A stretch of 64,000 bases of DNA, from the NCBI GenBank assembly GCA_963377175.1, contig CAUJNA010001891.1, positions 655,054 through 719,053 on the forward strand, in the 5' to 3' direction. Below the pieces are notes generated by a model, which searched no databases, was not told where the DNA came from, and was given only the letters and a program-made list of their open reading frames with translations. Position 1 is the first letter of the stretch; the number at the start of each line of letters is the position of its first letter. Below are positions 44,526-55,410 of this stretch, one piece after another. This DNA comes from Effrenium voratum. Taxonomy: Eukaryota; Sar; Dinophyceae; Suessiales; Symbiodiniaceae. Position numbers and translations under genes: made by a program.

Positions 44526-46180
44526 AAGGTTGGGTCGCATTGCCATGGGCTTTCCGTGCTGGTGGGCACTCCTCTTTGGGGCACTCACCGGCCAGCTGAT
44601 CTTTGTGGGTAACCTGGTCTTCTGGGCAGGGCTAAACAGGGCTTTGCCGTTGGCCATTGAACCGGCGGTCCAGCGGGCAGTCAGCGTTGCTCTTCGGGAG
44701 TACCTGGACGCAGAGGCAGATCACAGGCCGGTGCGGAGCCGTGGTTTTCCCGAGCCTTCTGGGCCACCGGCTGGATCAGTGGGTGTGGTTTTGGACGAAG
44801 GAAACAAGGCAGGGTGGTGGGTTTTTGTGGCTGGCGCAGTGTCGGTTACAACAGTCATCTTTCTGACCTGCTTTTGTTGTTACAAGGGCGGGTGCTGCAG
44901 GGTGGAGCGACAGGAGGAGGTACAGCTGCAAAATTTGCCGAGTGACAGTCCTTTGTCCGTGAAAACCATTGCCCACAATCAGTTGGCCGAGATCAGGTTG
45001 AGGCGGTATGGCCCTACAAGGGCGCTTCGCCCTGGTGGAGTATGATGTGCCTGGGCCGCTAGTGGTCCATGAGAGGTGGATCCTGGAGCATGTGGAGGGG
45101 GACGACTATGTTGTCTGCACACCTGATCGAGACATTTTTGTTGAGACGCTGACAGTGGACAATGACGACTTCCGGGCTTTCAGACTCAGGCCAGCCGGTG
45201 GAGTGCCAGCAGGGGTGGCCGGCGCGCAGGTCTATGGTTTGCCAGCGTGGAGTGCTGCCAAGATGGCGGCGATCCAGGCTCAGGCAACCGTGGAGGCACA
45301 AGCCGAGCGGACCCTTAGAGGAGGTGCCGGAGGAGTGATGGTGGCCGCCCCTTGCTCTGGGGGGCCGCCGGTCCCGAGGTGGTCTTGCATCGGGAGGCGC
45401 CGGGGGCTTGTGGTCTTCCTGGAGGACAGCTGACGTGGGTTGCCGCTGAGGCCACTGGAAGTGTGCGCTATGGTGAGGTGGTGGCAGGAGTTGCAGCAGC
45501 TGCTTCAGTCGGGGCGAAGGCGGTGCATGTCATGCCGGACGGACAAGCGATTTTTTGCATCTGTCTGGACGAGAGTCGTGTGGCCAGTTTCAATGGCCGG
45601 CCAGCAGCTTGTGACGCGCGGATCTTGCCGATCAAGTTCAAAGGCCGCTGGCCGATGTGGTCAGCGAATCAGTTGAGCTGGAAATGGGATGGCCCCTAGT
45701 TGGGCCCCGCACAGCAAGGTGGTGTCTCAACTATCTGACTGTCGAGGGGCTTGGCTTTGAAGCGCATCATGAGAGGTTGAGGCAGCAATGAAAATTGGAT
45801 GGGGCTGCCTGGGGTGTGCAGGAGCATTTCCAGATGTCCATGATCCTGAGGCAGTTGACTCAGGTCGACCAGATCGACGGCTGCAACTCCATGGGTGTCG
45901 AGCTGATGTTTCGGAGGGTGCAAACCATCGAGAATGCGCACTCTGAAAAAGCGAGGGAACTGGAGAGCAAAACGGTTGGTGGGAAACTGTCGTTGGAGGA
46001 GCAATACACCTTCGCGAATTTGGTCCGGCAGGCAGGTACCCTGATGATCGCTCCGGCCCTCCTCAACCACGTCAAGATTGAAGTTGAGAAGGATGTCCAG
46101 TTGCAGAACATGAGGGAGGCTCGTGAGGAGAGGGACATCCTGACCCCATTCAGGTCCACGTGGGTTGTGATCCTGGGCGC
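44506..46180 (+). pseudogene. Gag-like region of the retroelement, broken
   Basis: Three overlapping frames make up one conserved dinoflagellate-element region. Frame one (44506-45045) has two hydrophobic segments, near WWALLFGALTGQLIFVGNLV and GWWVFVAGAVSVTTVIFLTC, then a Cys-rich stretch. Frame two (45008-45433) contains ALVEYDVPGPLVVHERWILE and DYVVCTPDRDIFVE. Frame three (45352-45699) has KAVHVMPDGQAIF. From 45702 another frame contains WCLNYLTVEGLGFEAHHERL, an in-frame TGA at 45789-45791, then WGVQEHFQMSM and SKTVGGKLSLEEQYTFANLV. I recognise this succession from dinoflagellate retroelement polyproteins. Its role as capsid-like protein is inferred from position. Confidence 0.6.
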
Positions 46181-46188
46181 GAAGTCGC

Positions 46189-48190
46189 TTGGGACATTTT
46201 TCCCTTGCCCAGCACCGGTTCTTCGGCGAGCCCTGTTTGCTTCTCTGGCTCTCGAAAGGTAAGGAGGCGATTGGACTCTCGAGGAGAGGACATCAAATGG
46301 CTATGGTGGAGGACTTTGTGCGAGCTTTGAACTCGCTTTACAGTGGGGAGCCCCTAGGCATTGGTTGCACCGGTGGCCAGAGGCTCTCCAAAGCACAGGC
46401 GATGGTTTTTGACAATATCCGGAGGGGTTGATTAGCTCAGAGGCGCTGCGGCAGCTTCGAGCCTTTGATGGTTATGGGGAAGACCAGACCCCGTCAACTG
46501 TCAAGCCCTATGACCCGAAACTCCTCTCGCTGCCGGAGAAGGGGAACGTTCCAGTCCCTTTGGCCGACTTGTTGGGGGAGGACGGGCAGATGATTGTGGG
46601 CGAGTTCATTCGCTCGAGACTCTTGAGTGAGGATGAGGCGCGAAGACAACTGGCGGGTTGCGGGGTTGAGCAGTGCTACATGGATCCAAAACTGCGTGAC
46701 CCTAAGATGTACAGGATTTTCGTGGCCAGGTTGTTCGGTGGATTTCGCAGTCAGCCCTCCTCGTGAAGAGGTTGGCGCTTTCTTTGTCGGCAAAATGGAT
46801 GGGCGTCTTCGCGTGGTGGACTGCAGGCGCACTGAATTGAGCTGAGTGAGGATGCAGTGCTTCACACATCAACAGCCGATTTGAAAGACGCATTTTACCA
46901 CCTGGAGCTTCCCCAGGAACTCCGAGGCTATTTCAGGCTCCCGCCCTTGTCGCTGGGAAGGTCGGAGTTAGCTGCTGTGCAGGCATTGCCCTATCCCCCA
47001 CATCCTGCATTTGTCCAATGCTGAGGGTGTTGCCTATGGGCTGGAGTCATGCTTTGTGGTGGTGCCAGACTGTCCATTAGCGTATAGTCGCGGAGGTTGG
47101 GGCGGGGCCGGCGTCGTGTTTGCAGGACAAGGCCGCGATTCCTCCAGGGGAACGCATGCATCTGGAGTACGTTGACAACTATGTGGTGCTAGGAACTTCA
47201 GAGGAGCAGGTCGATGCACTGGGCTTCTGCTGGAGTAAATGCACTGCGAAGCAAGGGCCTCGTGGTGCACGAGGAGGAGAAATCGTCCGGGGCCGTCAAG
47301 ATACTTGGGTGGGAATTCGAGCAAGCGCGACTGCGTCCTATGCGGCACAGAATTTGGAGAGTAATTCTTGCCTTGAGGCGAGTGCTTCAGACTGGATTTG
47401 CCACCGGTCGCCAGCTCGAAAAGATCCTGGGCCACGCCACGTTCATTGCGCTTGGTAGGAGGGAGGTGTTGAGCGTTTTTGGGGAGACGTACACGTTCAT
47501 TCAGAGGTTTTACAATCGGCCACATCGTGTTTGGGGCTCAGTTCGCCGAGAAATGAGTATCTGGATTGGAGTCGCTCCTCTTATTTGGCGGGATTTGACT
47601 ATTCCATGGAGTTCGGAAGTCACAGCTGTTGATGCTTCTACCTGGGGCCTTGGGGCTACTACTGCTTCGTACGACCGGGAACGGGTACAACAACTGGGGC
47701 GTTTTTCTGAGAGATGGAGGTTTGATATTCCCCACTTCAGCAAGCCGCGTGCAACTGCCTTCGGCTACTCGACTGTGACCGACGGTGAGGATGCCGCGGC
47801 GCTGGGGTGGGCGTATGCAGCTCAACCCGGCGAGGCCCGGCCCGAGCCGCTACGCAGAAGTTTTTAGCCCTGTTGCCAAAGAGGACGTGCTCCAGCAGTG
47901 GACTGTCACTGGTCGTTTCAAATGGGCTCGAAAGGAGGCCATCCCCGTTCTTGAAGCTCGGGCGTCCCTGTATGCGGTCAAACATGTTCTTCGCAGAGCT
48001 GACAACTTTCACAAGCGGCATCTTGTGTTGTCGGATAGCATTACTGCAGTGTGTTGTCTTGATCGGGGACGAGGGAGGCGGTTCAAGATGAGGAGAGTTT
48101 CTCAACAGGTCGGTGCCCTGTGTTTGAGCACCGGGAGCAAGCGAATGGAACCCTGCTGATGGGCCGTCCAGAGGCTCAAGATTTCCCAGC
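46189..48190 (+). pseudogene. Reverse transcriptase-RNase H region, broken
   Basis: Pieces in order: a leader (46428-46766, with MDPKLRDPKMY); the first RT block VGAFFVGKMDGRLRVVDCRR (ending near 46840); motif A TADLKDAFYHLELP (46872-46913); a motif-B-like VLPMGWSHALWW (from 47027); motif C EYVDNYVVLG (around 47165-47195), where canonical Y-x-D-D is Y-V-D-N; then the thumb GAVKILGWEF. RNase H follows: VTAVDASTWGLGATT, VLEARASLYAVKHVL and VLSDSITAVCCLDRGR supply the D-E-D acidic residues, and then a W-N-P-A-D motif (from about 48146). These parts lie in all three frames with stops between them, so no continuous protein is possible. Confidence 0.85.
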
Positions 48191-48194
48191 GTGC

Positions 48195-49235
48195 CAAGTG
48201 ACCCCACACATGATACACCGGCAAGTGCCCCCTGTGATTCAGGTCTTGAAGAGGCCGGCCAGCAAGAAAGCGAGCGCGCCACAAAAACGGCTCAGTCTCT
48301 CAGTGTCAGCGTCCCTTCAGAGGAGACAGCAGTTGCGAGCAGAGGTAGGGTCGCTGGCCAAGGCATCCGTTGGGGTGAAAGCACGAAGAAAGTACAATGA
48401 ATGCTGGGAGAGGTTCTGCAAGGCTCAGAAAGTGGTGGCAAACAGCAGCTGGGGGCTCAGGAGGTCGATGCAGCCGTGCAAGCCATGCTGGAGGAAATGT
48501 TCGACAACAACGAGGACCTCTCTCAAGCGCAGTACATGGTGGCGGCGGTTCAGTTCAAAATGCCATGGCTGAAGTTGCACAGGCAGCAGCTGATGCCGCT
48601 GACAAGGCAAAGTTTTCAGGGCTGGAGGAAGTTGGATCCTCCGAAGTCGCGGTTGCCCCTGCCCTGGGAAGTGGTGTGCCTGATTGCCCTGAAATGCATG
48701 GACAAGGGGAAGGGGAGATCGCGTTGTTCATGTTGGTGGCTTTCGTGTGCTACCTACGGCCGGGGGAGGTGCCACGGCTTCGGGTGAAGGATCTGGTCCC
48801 ACCAGTGGGGTCTCTCCAGTGTTGGTCTCTGATCCTTCATCCGGCGGAGGAGCACGTGCCGTCAAAGACGGCCGAGTTCGACGAGACCGTGCTGTGCGAT
48901 CTCGAGCAGTTTTGGTTCATTCCGGAGCAACTCAACCGGTTGCTGAGGCTGCCGTGGAGGTCACCCCAAGAGGCCATGTTCAAGGTGACTGTCAAGGAGG
49001 TCGGGGCAGCAATGGCAACGGAGGCAGAAGAGTTGAGGATGGTGAAGGCGATTGGGCCCCCCCACCCTTACAGGCTTCGACACGGAGGGCCCAGTCTCGC
49101 TTCGCACAGAGGTGGCGGACCTTGGTGGAGATTCAGCGAAGAGGAAGGTGGAGGTCATTCGGGAGCGTGAGGAGGTACGAGAAGGGTGGAAGGCTGACGC
49201 AGCAGCTGCAGGCTTTGCCAAAGGCCACACGCGAA
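48195..49235 (+). pseudogene. Tyrosine recombinase region, broken
   Basis: Replaces the DDE integrase of LTR elements; tyrosine recombinases join circular DNA without target duplications (family knowledge). An N-terminal helical domain is in 48210-48420 and 48401-48720 (frames differ), with SLAKASVGVKARRKYNECW. The catalytic part has all signature residues: Arg in FVCYLRPGEVPRLRVKDL (near 48745), His and Arg in HPYRLRHGG (near 49066-49092), then after a frame change GRWRSFGSVRRYEKGG (about 49145-49190) with the nucleophilic Tyr. Frame changes near 48400, 48715 and 49095 inactivate it. Confidence 0.85.
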
Positions 49236-49239
49236 AGCG

Positions 49240-49946
49240 CCATCCTCGCCGCGGACCAGATTGCATCAAAGCTCCGGTCCCAGATTTTCGGTGGAGTCGG
49301 GAACCTTGCCCAAGCAGTCGCCCGCGAAACAGGGTGGCCGACCTTGCTGTGGGACATAACGCTCGGCTGTGAATATGATCTGTGCAACGCTAGCAAAAGG
49401 CGAATGTTGGGGGAGTGGATCAAATCTGGGGCTGTTAAAGGTTTTCACCTCGGTACACCATGTGAGAGTTTTTTCAAGGGCCCGTGATCGTCCTCCAGGA
49501 CCTCCACCACTGCGTTCCGACAAGCAGCCTCTCGGCTTGTGTTTCTTGAGGCCGCACGACAAGGTCAAGGTCTGTTTTGGGAATCAGATGATGCGTTTTT
49601 CAGCCTGGCTTTTGAACCTCGCCCTTCGTTTCCATATACCGCAAGCATGGAAAATCCTGCCCGTTCTCGTATTTGGTTGTGCCCACCTCTACTGGCACTG
49701 AGACGAAGGCGGCATGTTTCATGGCATGTTACGCATTACTGCGCCTGGGGAAAGGCTTTCAAAAAATGGTTCACTGGCAACACCCACATTCCTCTTTGTG
49801 GTCAAGATGAACATGGCAACTGGTTGACTAAGCTGGCACAGCCTTGCCCTGCCCGCATGTGCACGGCCATTGCCAAATGTTTGAAAGACACGGAGGTGGA
49901 ACAGATTGCCAGGCAGTTTGAGCGCCATGTCAATGCGAGTTCGGCG
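49240..49946 (+). pseudogene. C5-cytosine methyltransferase-like domain, fused to recombinase, broken
   Basis: Directly continues the recombinase frame. It shows IFGGVGNLAQAVARETGW, resembling motif I (F-x-G-x-G) of C5 DNA methyltransferases, and HLGTPCESF with the Pro-Cys of motif IV. After a frame change near 49470 comes FSRARDRPPGPPPLRS; after another near 49640, MENPARSRIWLCPPLLAL, resembling the ENV/ENP of motif VI. It ends with THIPLCGQDEHGNWLTKLAQ and a TAG at 49947. Dinoflagellate retrotransposons carrying cytosine methyltransferases have been reported. The assignment rests on three short motifs and needs profile comparison. Confidence 0.55.
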
Positions 49947-49997
49947 TAGCCAGCTGGCATGCAATTTTGGGGTCAAGACGGCAAGGGATGTGCAAAT

Positions 49998-50104
49998 GCC
50001 GCTCTTCATTTCAGGCACCTTTGAGGCTGACAAACAGCCGGAGGTTGTGGCCTGAACTTGGAGTTCGAGTCTCTCCCTGGCCGAAAAGGTGGCATGTGCG
50101 GATC
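49998..50104 (+). repeat. Split direct repeat B1
   Basis: Starts GCCGCTCTTCATTTCAGGCA and ends GTGGCATGTGCGGATC. It matches 50201-50300 with a 7-bp length difference around GAACTTGGAGTTCGAG. It runs directly into A2. Confidence 0.9.
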
Positions 50105-50174
50105 ATAGTAGTGCTTGAACGGATTTGAGTAGCTTCTGACGGATTGTCTTGACCTTTGTTCGTCTCAAGCTTCA
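50103..50174 (+). repeat. Split direct repeat A2
   Basis: TCATAGTAGTGCTTGAACGG through GTCTCAAGCTTCA; the internal copy of the element's left end. Confidence 0.9.
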
Positions 50175-50200
50175 CCCTCCCAGACCGCCCCGATGCTTGG

Positions 50201-50300
50201 GCCGCTCTTCATTTCAGGCACCTTTGAGGCTGAAAAACAGCCGGAGGTTGTGGCCTGAACTGGGGTCTCTCCCTGGCCGAAAAGGTGGCATGTGCGGATC
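50201..50300 (+). repeat. Split direct repeat B2 (right end)
   Basis: GCCGCTCTTCATTTCAGGCA through GTGCGGATC. A 26-bp spacer, CCCTCCCAGACC...CTTGG, separates it from A2. The element ends here, at about 50300. Confidence 0.9.
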
Positions 50301-50705
50301 AAAAACATGTTTATTTTCCCTTGCCGGTTTTAAAGGGAATCTATCACTACAGGATACTTGTTTCCACGGGGCTTAAGCAAATGGAAGGAGAGTGGCCCAA
50401 GCCATGGTTTCTATTTTGCGGCCGTTGCTCGCTTTGTTTTGCCCAGTTCTTTGTTTTGCCAGGTACGTAGTTTCTGTTGGCTATGTATGGCAACTGGAAG
50501 CTATGAGTAGGTAGCCAGAGTTTGTGTTTGCCAGGTACATAGTTTCTCTTTGTTACAAGTAGGCAACTAGGTACTTGTTGCTTCTGTTTTTTTACATGTA
50601 CCTGGAAGCCTTATAATGGTAGCTAACCCATACATGTATGTTTTTGCCCGATACCCAGGTTTCTAGCTGGTGCCGCTCCTTTGGCGCGCGCGCGCGCGGC
50701 GCCAG

Positions 50706-50777
50706 GAGTTTTTGCAGCAGCTGGGGGTCTTGGAGCGTCGGCTCTTCGGGCTGGAGGCGCCCACCTTGAGCGGGGAG
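50706..50777 (+). CDS. Possible isolated exon
   Basis: Follows CGCGGCGCCAG (AG|G) and precedes GTGGCC. It reads EFLQQLGVLERRLFGLEA then PTLSGE, an amphipathic, GC-rich segment. The plus-strand frame stays open further, into a G-rich region that looks non-coding. Not recognised. Confidence 0.4.
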
Positions 50778-50779
50778 GT

Positions 50780-52670
50780 GGCCTTTGCAGGGCGCCACAT
50801 GCGCCTTGGACCGGGATTTTTTTGGGCCGAGCGAGCCGAGGGAGCCGATGGGCGGAGGGATCGATGGATGCCGATGGGCGGGCGGAGGGCGATGGGTGTG
50901 GGTTGGAGTGTCTTGAAGGGGGCGGGGGTGGAAGGGGGGTGGGTGTGTGGGGTGGGTGGGGGAAGTGGGAGGGAGTTCCTACGGAGGAAGGTTGGGGGGG
51001 ATTTCCTAAGGCACTGCAACCGACAAGGGGGAGGGATTTCTAAAAATTTATCTTTGGAGTGCTAGTGCAAGGGGGGGAGGGGGATTTCCTAAGGCTCCCG
51101 TAAGGAATCCTAGGAAACCCTGAGGGCACCCGCAAGGAATAACCCGAGAGGTCGGTTCCAGGCGGTTAAAAAAATATGCCGCTGCGAGAGATGCAGGGAA
51201 AAAGAGAAGTGGTTGAAGACCCCGAGAAAAGCCGAATCCCCGATTTGGTTTCCTAGGGAATCCCAAGGAATCCGGTTCATTCCCAAAACCTGGGTCAAAC
51301 CCAGCACCAGCAAATTTTCAATACATATAACCCAAAATGGTTGTCTGGCCATATCCTAGTGGTTCAATATTGACCCATACCGGGCCCATACCCATAGTTG
51401 ACCCAAGCAAGAAACAGCAACTGTACCCAAGAAAAAGATGTGGTTTCTGGATGTATCCTTTAAGCTGGGATCTTCAACTTTAGTCTATATTTTAGCTTAG
51501 GCTAGACATGAACCAACATGTTTTTCTCTGTACCCCAGATGTGGACCAAGTGAAGACGCCTGCTCCGGCAGGCGTTGCCTTTGTTCAGCTTTTTATCTTG
51601 GAAGTGCTTCCACAACAATCAAAAACTGCAAGTGATGGTCTGGCCAATCTGAGGGAGGGACCGAGGGCGGGAGAGTGGGGGAGATATGCGATTCAAGGCC
51701 GCCACAGACATGCGAGCAGCGATTTGGTAGAGCAACTCAAAAAACAGGTTTCCCAGAAGAGGACCAAGCACACGGACATGATGCATCCGACCATTCTCTC
51801 AAGCCGTCCACTTTTGCTGGAAAGAGGGCAGTATATTTTGGTTGGGGGGTTGCCGCCGAAGAGTTGGGCTGTTCGTTGTCCTTTGGTTTCCTTTTCAACA
51901 TCCAGGGCCGCAAAGTCCATGGACCCTCCACATCACGTGGCAAGTCATTGTCCTTTTGGTGAGAAAATAATGGGATTCTCCTGACGCCAGGTTCGTTTTG
52001 TTTCTCAATCTCGAGTGGGGTCTTTCAATTGGGTCCATCTAGTGTGGCCAAACACATTTGTTTGTGCCATTTTTGGGTTGTTGGGTCCCTTACACTCCCG
52101 CCACGAGGCTGAACCTGGATGATGCTCCCATGCCAGTGCCACAGAAGGCGGGGGGGGTGGGAGAAAAGGGGTGAAAGAATTAGGGGAAAATCTAACCTTG
52201 GTGGCTCCCAGCCATCCGGTTCCTTAGCCTTTTAGATCTTTTTAGCGTTTAGTGGCAGTTTCCGAATTTGACCCACTCAAAGTTAAACTCTTAGCGGGGG
52301 ATCTGAGGGCAGCCCAGTAACTGCAAGGGAGAATATGAGGGGATCACGTAATATAGCTTATCCTCCGATCCAGTAGTTTGCGTTTGGCCATAAATTGATT
52401 TAGGGTTTATCTTCTCTAGAGTTCTGACTGATCTTGGACTCCGGAATGCACGTCTCGGGGAATCTCTGCGGCAAGTGCTTTGCCTTTCGCCGGGTGCCGA
52501 AAAAAGAGAAGGGTGGGGGGCAAAAGGAGGTCCCCCGAAGACCCCATGGACTTTGGGGTCCTCTAAGAACCCATGGGTTTTGGGGGTCCAAACCCAACTT
52601 AGATGTTCAGGCCACTTCGTATGACCAGGGTTATACCTTTTCGCCAACCTTGGTGCCGTTTAGAAAGCAG
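50780..52670. other. Intergenic, G-rich then featureless
   Basis: 50870-51080 is strongly G-rich on the plus strand. A partial R3 match (GGCCATATCCTAGTGGTTCA ... TATTGACCC) is near 51345-51385. No other support. Confidence 0.4.
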
Positions 52671-52676
52671 GATTAA

Positions 52677-52712
52677 ACATATATATATATATATTACATA
52701 TATGTATATATG
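52677..52712. repeat. AT microsatellite
   Basis: CATATATATATATATATTAC followed by ATATATGTATATATG. Confidence 0.9.
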
Positions 52713-53033
52713 TTATAGGTGGGCTGCACGTGCAATTCCCATCAATTCCCCAGCAAATTGAACAACAAATTGGCCCCTTACAAAGCAAGTCCTTTGCTTT
52801 TTGGCCAACCCACTCAGAAAGTGACCTCGGAACCCTCCGGCGGTTCTGGGTAATGTTGACCCCGGATTCACAACCCCCTGGCTGATTTTTTTGGGGGGTG
52901 TCCCCTTTTAGTGGGGAATCATCAGTTTTGGAGGGACCACCCCCCTAATAATGGGACTGGTTTATGAATCCTGGGTCAACATGACCAGGCCTAAGTGAGG
53001 TTTCAACGTCCTCTTGGGGATCGGGTTGTCCAG

Positions 53034-53112
53034 GATGTGGAGGACCCGGAGATGCGGCACGAGCTGCAGGCCGAAACTCGCCCAATTTCACTTCCAGCTG
53101 AGCAAGTGGCGA
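53034..53112 (+). CDS. Possible isolated exon
   Basis: Follows ATCGGGTTGTCCAG (AG|G) and reads DVEDPEMRHELQAETRPISL then PAEQVAS, with strong G/C third positions. It is followed by a T/G-rich stretch (GTTGTTTTGG) typical of intron starts. No family recognised. Confidence 0.4.
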
Positions 53113-53979
53113 GTTGTTTTGGTTTTGTGTGTGTGCATCATTTTTTTGAAGCGCCTCAGAAGTGGCGGGTGGATGACCCCCCCAAGAAAATGTTTGATGC
53201 CAAATTGGCTTCCTAGTTTTAATTCATGCCCAACTCCCGAGTTTCTGCTCCATTGGTCTAATGTTTACTTTTGTCTGGTGGTTTTTGAAGGGAAGCTATC
53301 AATGGATTGTGTTGTTCAAACGGAGGTGGAGTTTGAACAACCGATGTCGGATTGTGTACTGTTTGGGGTTTGCGAGACTTGAAACTATGGGGGGGACAAG
53401 TCTGGTTGCTCTTTGCGACCATGTTCTTTTGGAGAACAGCGTGGTTCCCCCTAAAGTCTGGGTATTCTGTCGGGGGTATGCCAAACTGGTCCAGAACGAG
53501 GTGGCGAAAGGACCATCCTCTTTTGGACAGAGTGCGTCATGGTTCGCCACAAGGAATGCCAAGAATGGCCATGTGTCAAATTGAGTTGGATGCCTCCAAA
53601 AGCTAGATAGAATCGCTTGCCGGACATAAATTTCCTCGAAGCTACCCACCAGTCCCAAATGAAGCATCTTATTTTTCCGGCGTTTCTAGCTTTTGACCAT
53701 GCTTCGGTATATATTTCGCCTTGGTTTAATCACCTGGGCCAGTTTCCCCTAGCTGTTCGCAGGTAGAACAATGGGGTGACCACCACCACCATTATTCACC
53801 TCAGGATTTTCGTCCAACTTGGGCCTTGGGCCATTCTTTCGATTTGGCTTGAACCATTCTCACCTCCCCCTAACTAATTGAAATTGGGGGGTGTGGGCAA
53901 AATTGCAATGCAACTACCCGTTGCAACCTTTTTTTGGGGGGGAGGCTCCGGAGGGGGGCGATGAACGTATAGGCTCGGC

Positions 53980-54018
53980 TCCCTTCGGCGCCTCTGGTCG
54001 CCTTCGGCGCCGAAGGGA
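53980..54018. other. Perfect 13-bp hairpin
   Basis: TCCCTTCGGCGCC (53980-53992) pairs with GGCGCCGAAGGGA (54006-54018) across a 13-nt loop that itself repeats CGCCTTC. Confidence 0.85.
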
Positions 54019-54039
54019 GGCGTCGGTGCGCCTCGCGAG

Positions 54040-54110
54040 GCGCTGCAGAAGGTTCTGCAGCACCTCAACTCGCACCTGCAGAGCATCGGGGCCGAGGCGG
54101 GCGCCGGAGG
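54040..54110 (+). CDS. Possible isolated exon
   Basis: Follows GCGCCTCGCGAG (AG|G) and reads ALQKVLQHLNSHLQSIGAEA then GAGG; helix-forming heptads with G/C third positions. Not recognised. Confidence 0.35.
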
Positions 54111-55272
54111 GGCTCGTCGCCCAGAAAAACTTCTTGCCAGCCTCTGGCAAGGGTCCCCCAAAAACAAGTTTTTTTCGGCCGGGGAGTAATTTTGTCTCCG
54201 AGAAAAAGGGGATTTCAAACAAAGGTGGGTCCGGTTTTGTCCACTGCAGGATGTTGCAAGGCTTGTAGCACAGTGTTTCTGTATCGTGGGCTCAGCAGGC
54301 CAAGTCAATCAGGATCCATCAAACCTGCCAAGTACTGTTTGCGCGACGGCACGAATGGCGCTCGGTCTCCGCTTCTCGCTTCTGATCACTGGAGTAGCCG
54401 TGCGCTCCGAGTCTGTGTCTGAGTTGCTTAGCCGACTCATCGAATTTTGCATGACTCGAACTCGATAAACAAACATGTTTGCCATATACTGGATAACGAA
54501 CAAAGGCTTGTGCTGCACAAGACAGCACGCACAGGCCGCCAAAAAAATCGCGGAAGGAGCAACCAGAAGCGAAGGTCAGTCTGACAGGGGCTGTGATGCC
54601 GGGCAACGGGCAAAGGCGGGTTAGATTGGACCAGAAAGCATGGGAAGCAGCTCCCAGCTGCTCTTGGAGCTCACTAATTTTCAGGCAGGTCCAAGATATG
54701 CAGACTTTCACGCAGAGCTGAGGCTGAATGGGACTGCGACCGATTCAGCAGAGTAGTGTTGGAAGTGTCGGCGAAACCCGTGAGAGACACCGGGTCAAGT
54801 CCGCATCCGCCAACGATGAGCCTGTCTTCTTCCAGAGCTGCATGGCGAAAGCGGGCAAGCAGGAAGTGAAAGGAGCCATGATTGAGGGTTGGTGCAGGAT
54901 TGGAACCAGTACGTCGCTTGGTTGCCAGTCGTCCGGGTTGGGTGCATTGCCTGACACCTGTCAAACTGTTCTGCAATCATGACTGCACAAGAGAACGCTG
55001 TGCAAGGAACTGTGGTCAAGCCAGAGATGCTACAAACGTCTATCTGGATGAAGCTCAATACGCCGGCCTACATGTGCCGCGAGGATTGCGCAGTTTTGGG
55101 GGACAATGGTGCCATCCGTCCACCCACACTCTTCTCACACCAGTTGGTCTACCCCGCCGGGGGAGCGGCTTGTGTGCAGATGTCCTTGGCATGCAGTCAG
55201 GCTCAGGCCTACAGACATTGCGTCCTGCTCTGCCACTTGTGACAAAAGATGTGAGACGTGCTTTCAGAACCA

Positions 55273-55410
55273 CATATGGCTGTGGTTGTCGAAGCCAATG
55301 GGATCCCATTTTGGGGTAGGTGAATTCCCCACCCATTTTAGAACCTATTTTAGTGGTTGGCTTGGGATGGTGGGGGCTAACCGATTTGGATTTTGAGCCA
55401 TGGCCATATG
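55273..55410. mobile_element. R3 MITE, full copy
   Basis: Starts CATATGGCTGTGG and ends TTTTGAGCCATGGCCATATG. Shares CCATTTTAGAACCTATTTTAG with the 3571 copy. Length 138 bp. Confidence 0.7.

Larger units (their letters stand above)
44446..50301 (+). mobile_element. Degenerate tyrosine-recombinase retroelement with split direct repeats
   Basis: A ~5.86 kb element in the order A1 - gag-like - RT - RNase H - tyrosine recombinase - C5-methylase-like - B1 - A2 - B2. A1 (44446-44525) equals A2 (50103-50174) and B1 (49998-50104) equals B2 (50201-50300), apart from 6- and 7-bp indels. That arrangement defines split direct repeats, known in PAT/Ngaro-type tyrosine-recombinase elements, as opposed to LTRs or DIRS-1 inverted repeats. 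At least nine frame changes and several stops break the coding region, so it is not autonomous. The B1/A2 joint reads GCGGATCATAGTAG. The left flank ends GCTCA and the right edge is GATCA, so TCA is shared by all junctions. Confidence 0.85.

Noticed and set aside
44446..50174. Reading the A1/A2 direct repeats as the LTRs of an LTR retrotransposon
   Set aside because: The internal B1 and terminal B2 copies around A2 and the tyrosine recombinase in place of a DDE integrase fit split direct repeats better.
55390..55410. A dinoflagellate spliced-leader-like sequence near GGCCATGGCTCAAAA (minus strand)
   Set aside because: It is the terminus of an R3 MITE, and the CCATTTTGGCTCAAG core of the leader is not preserved.
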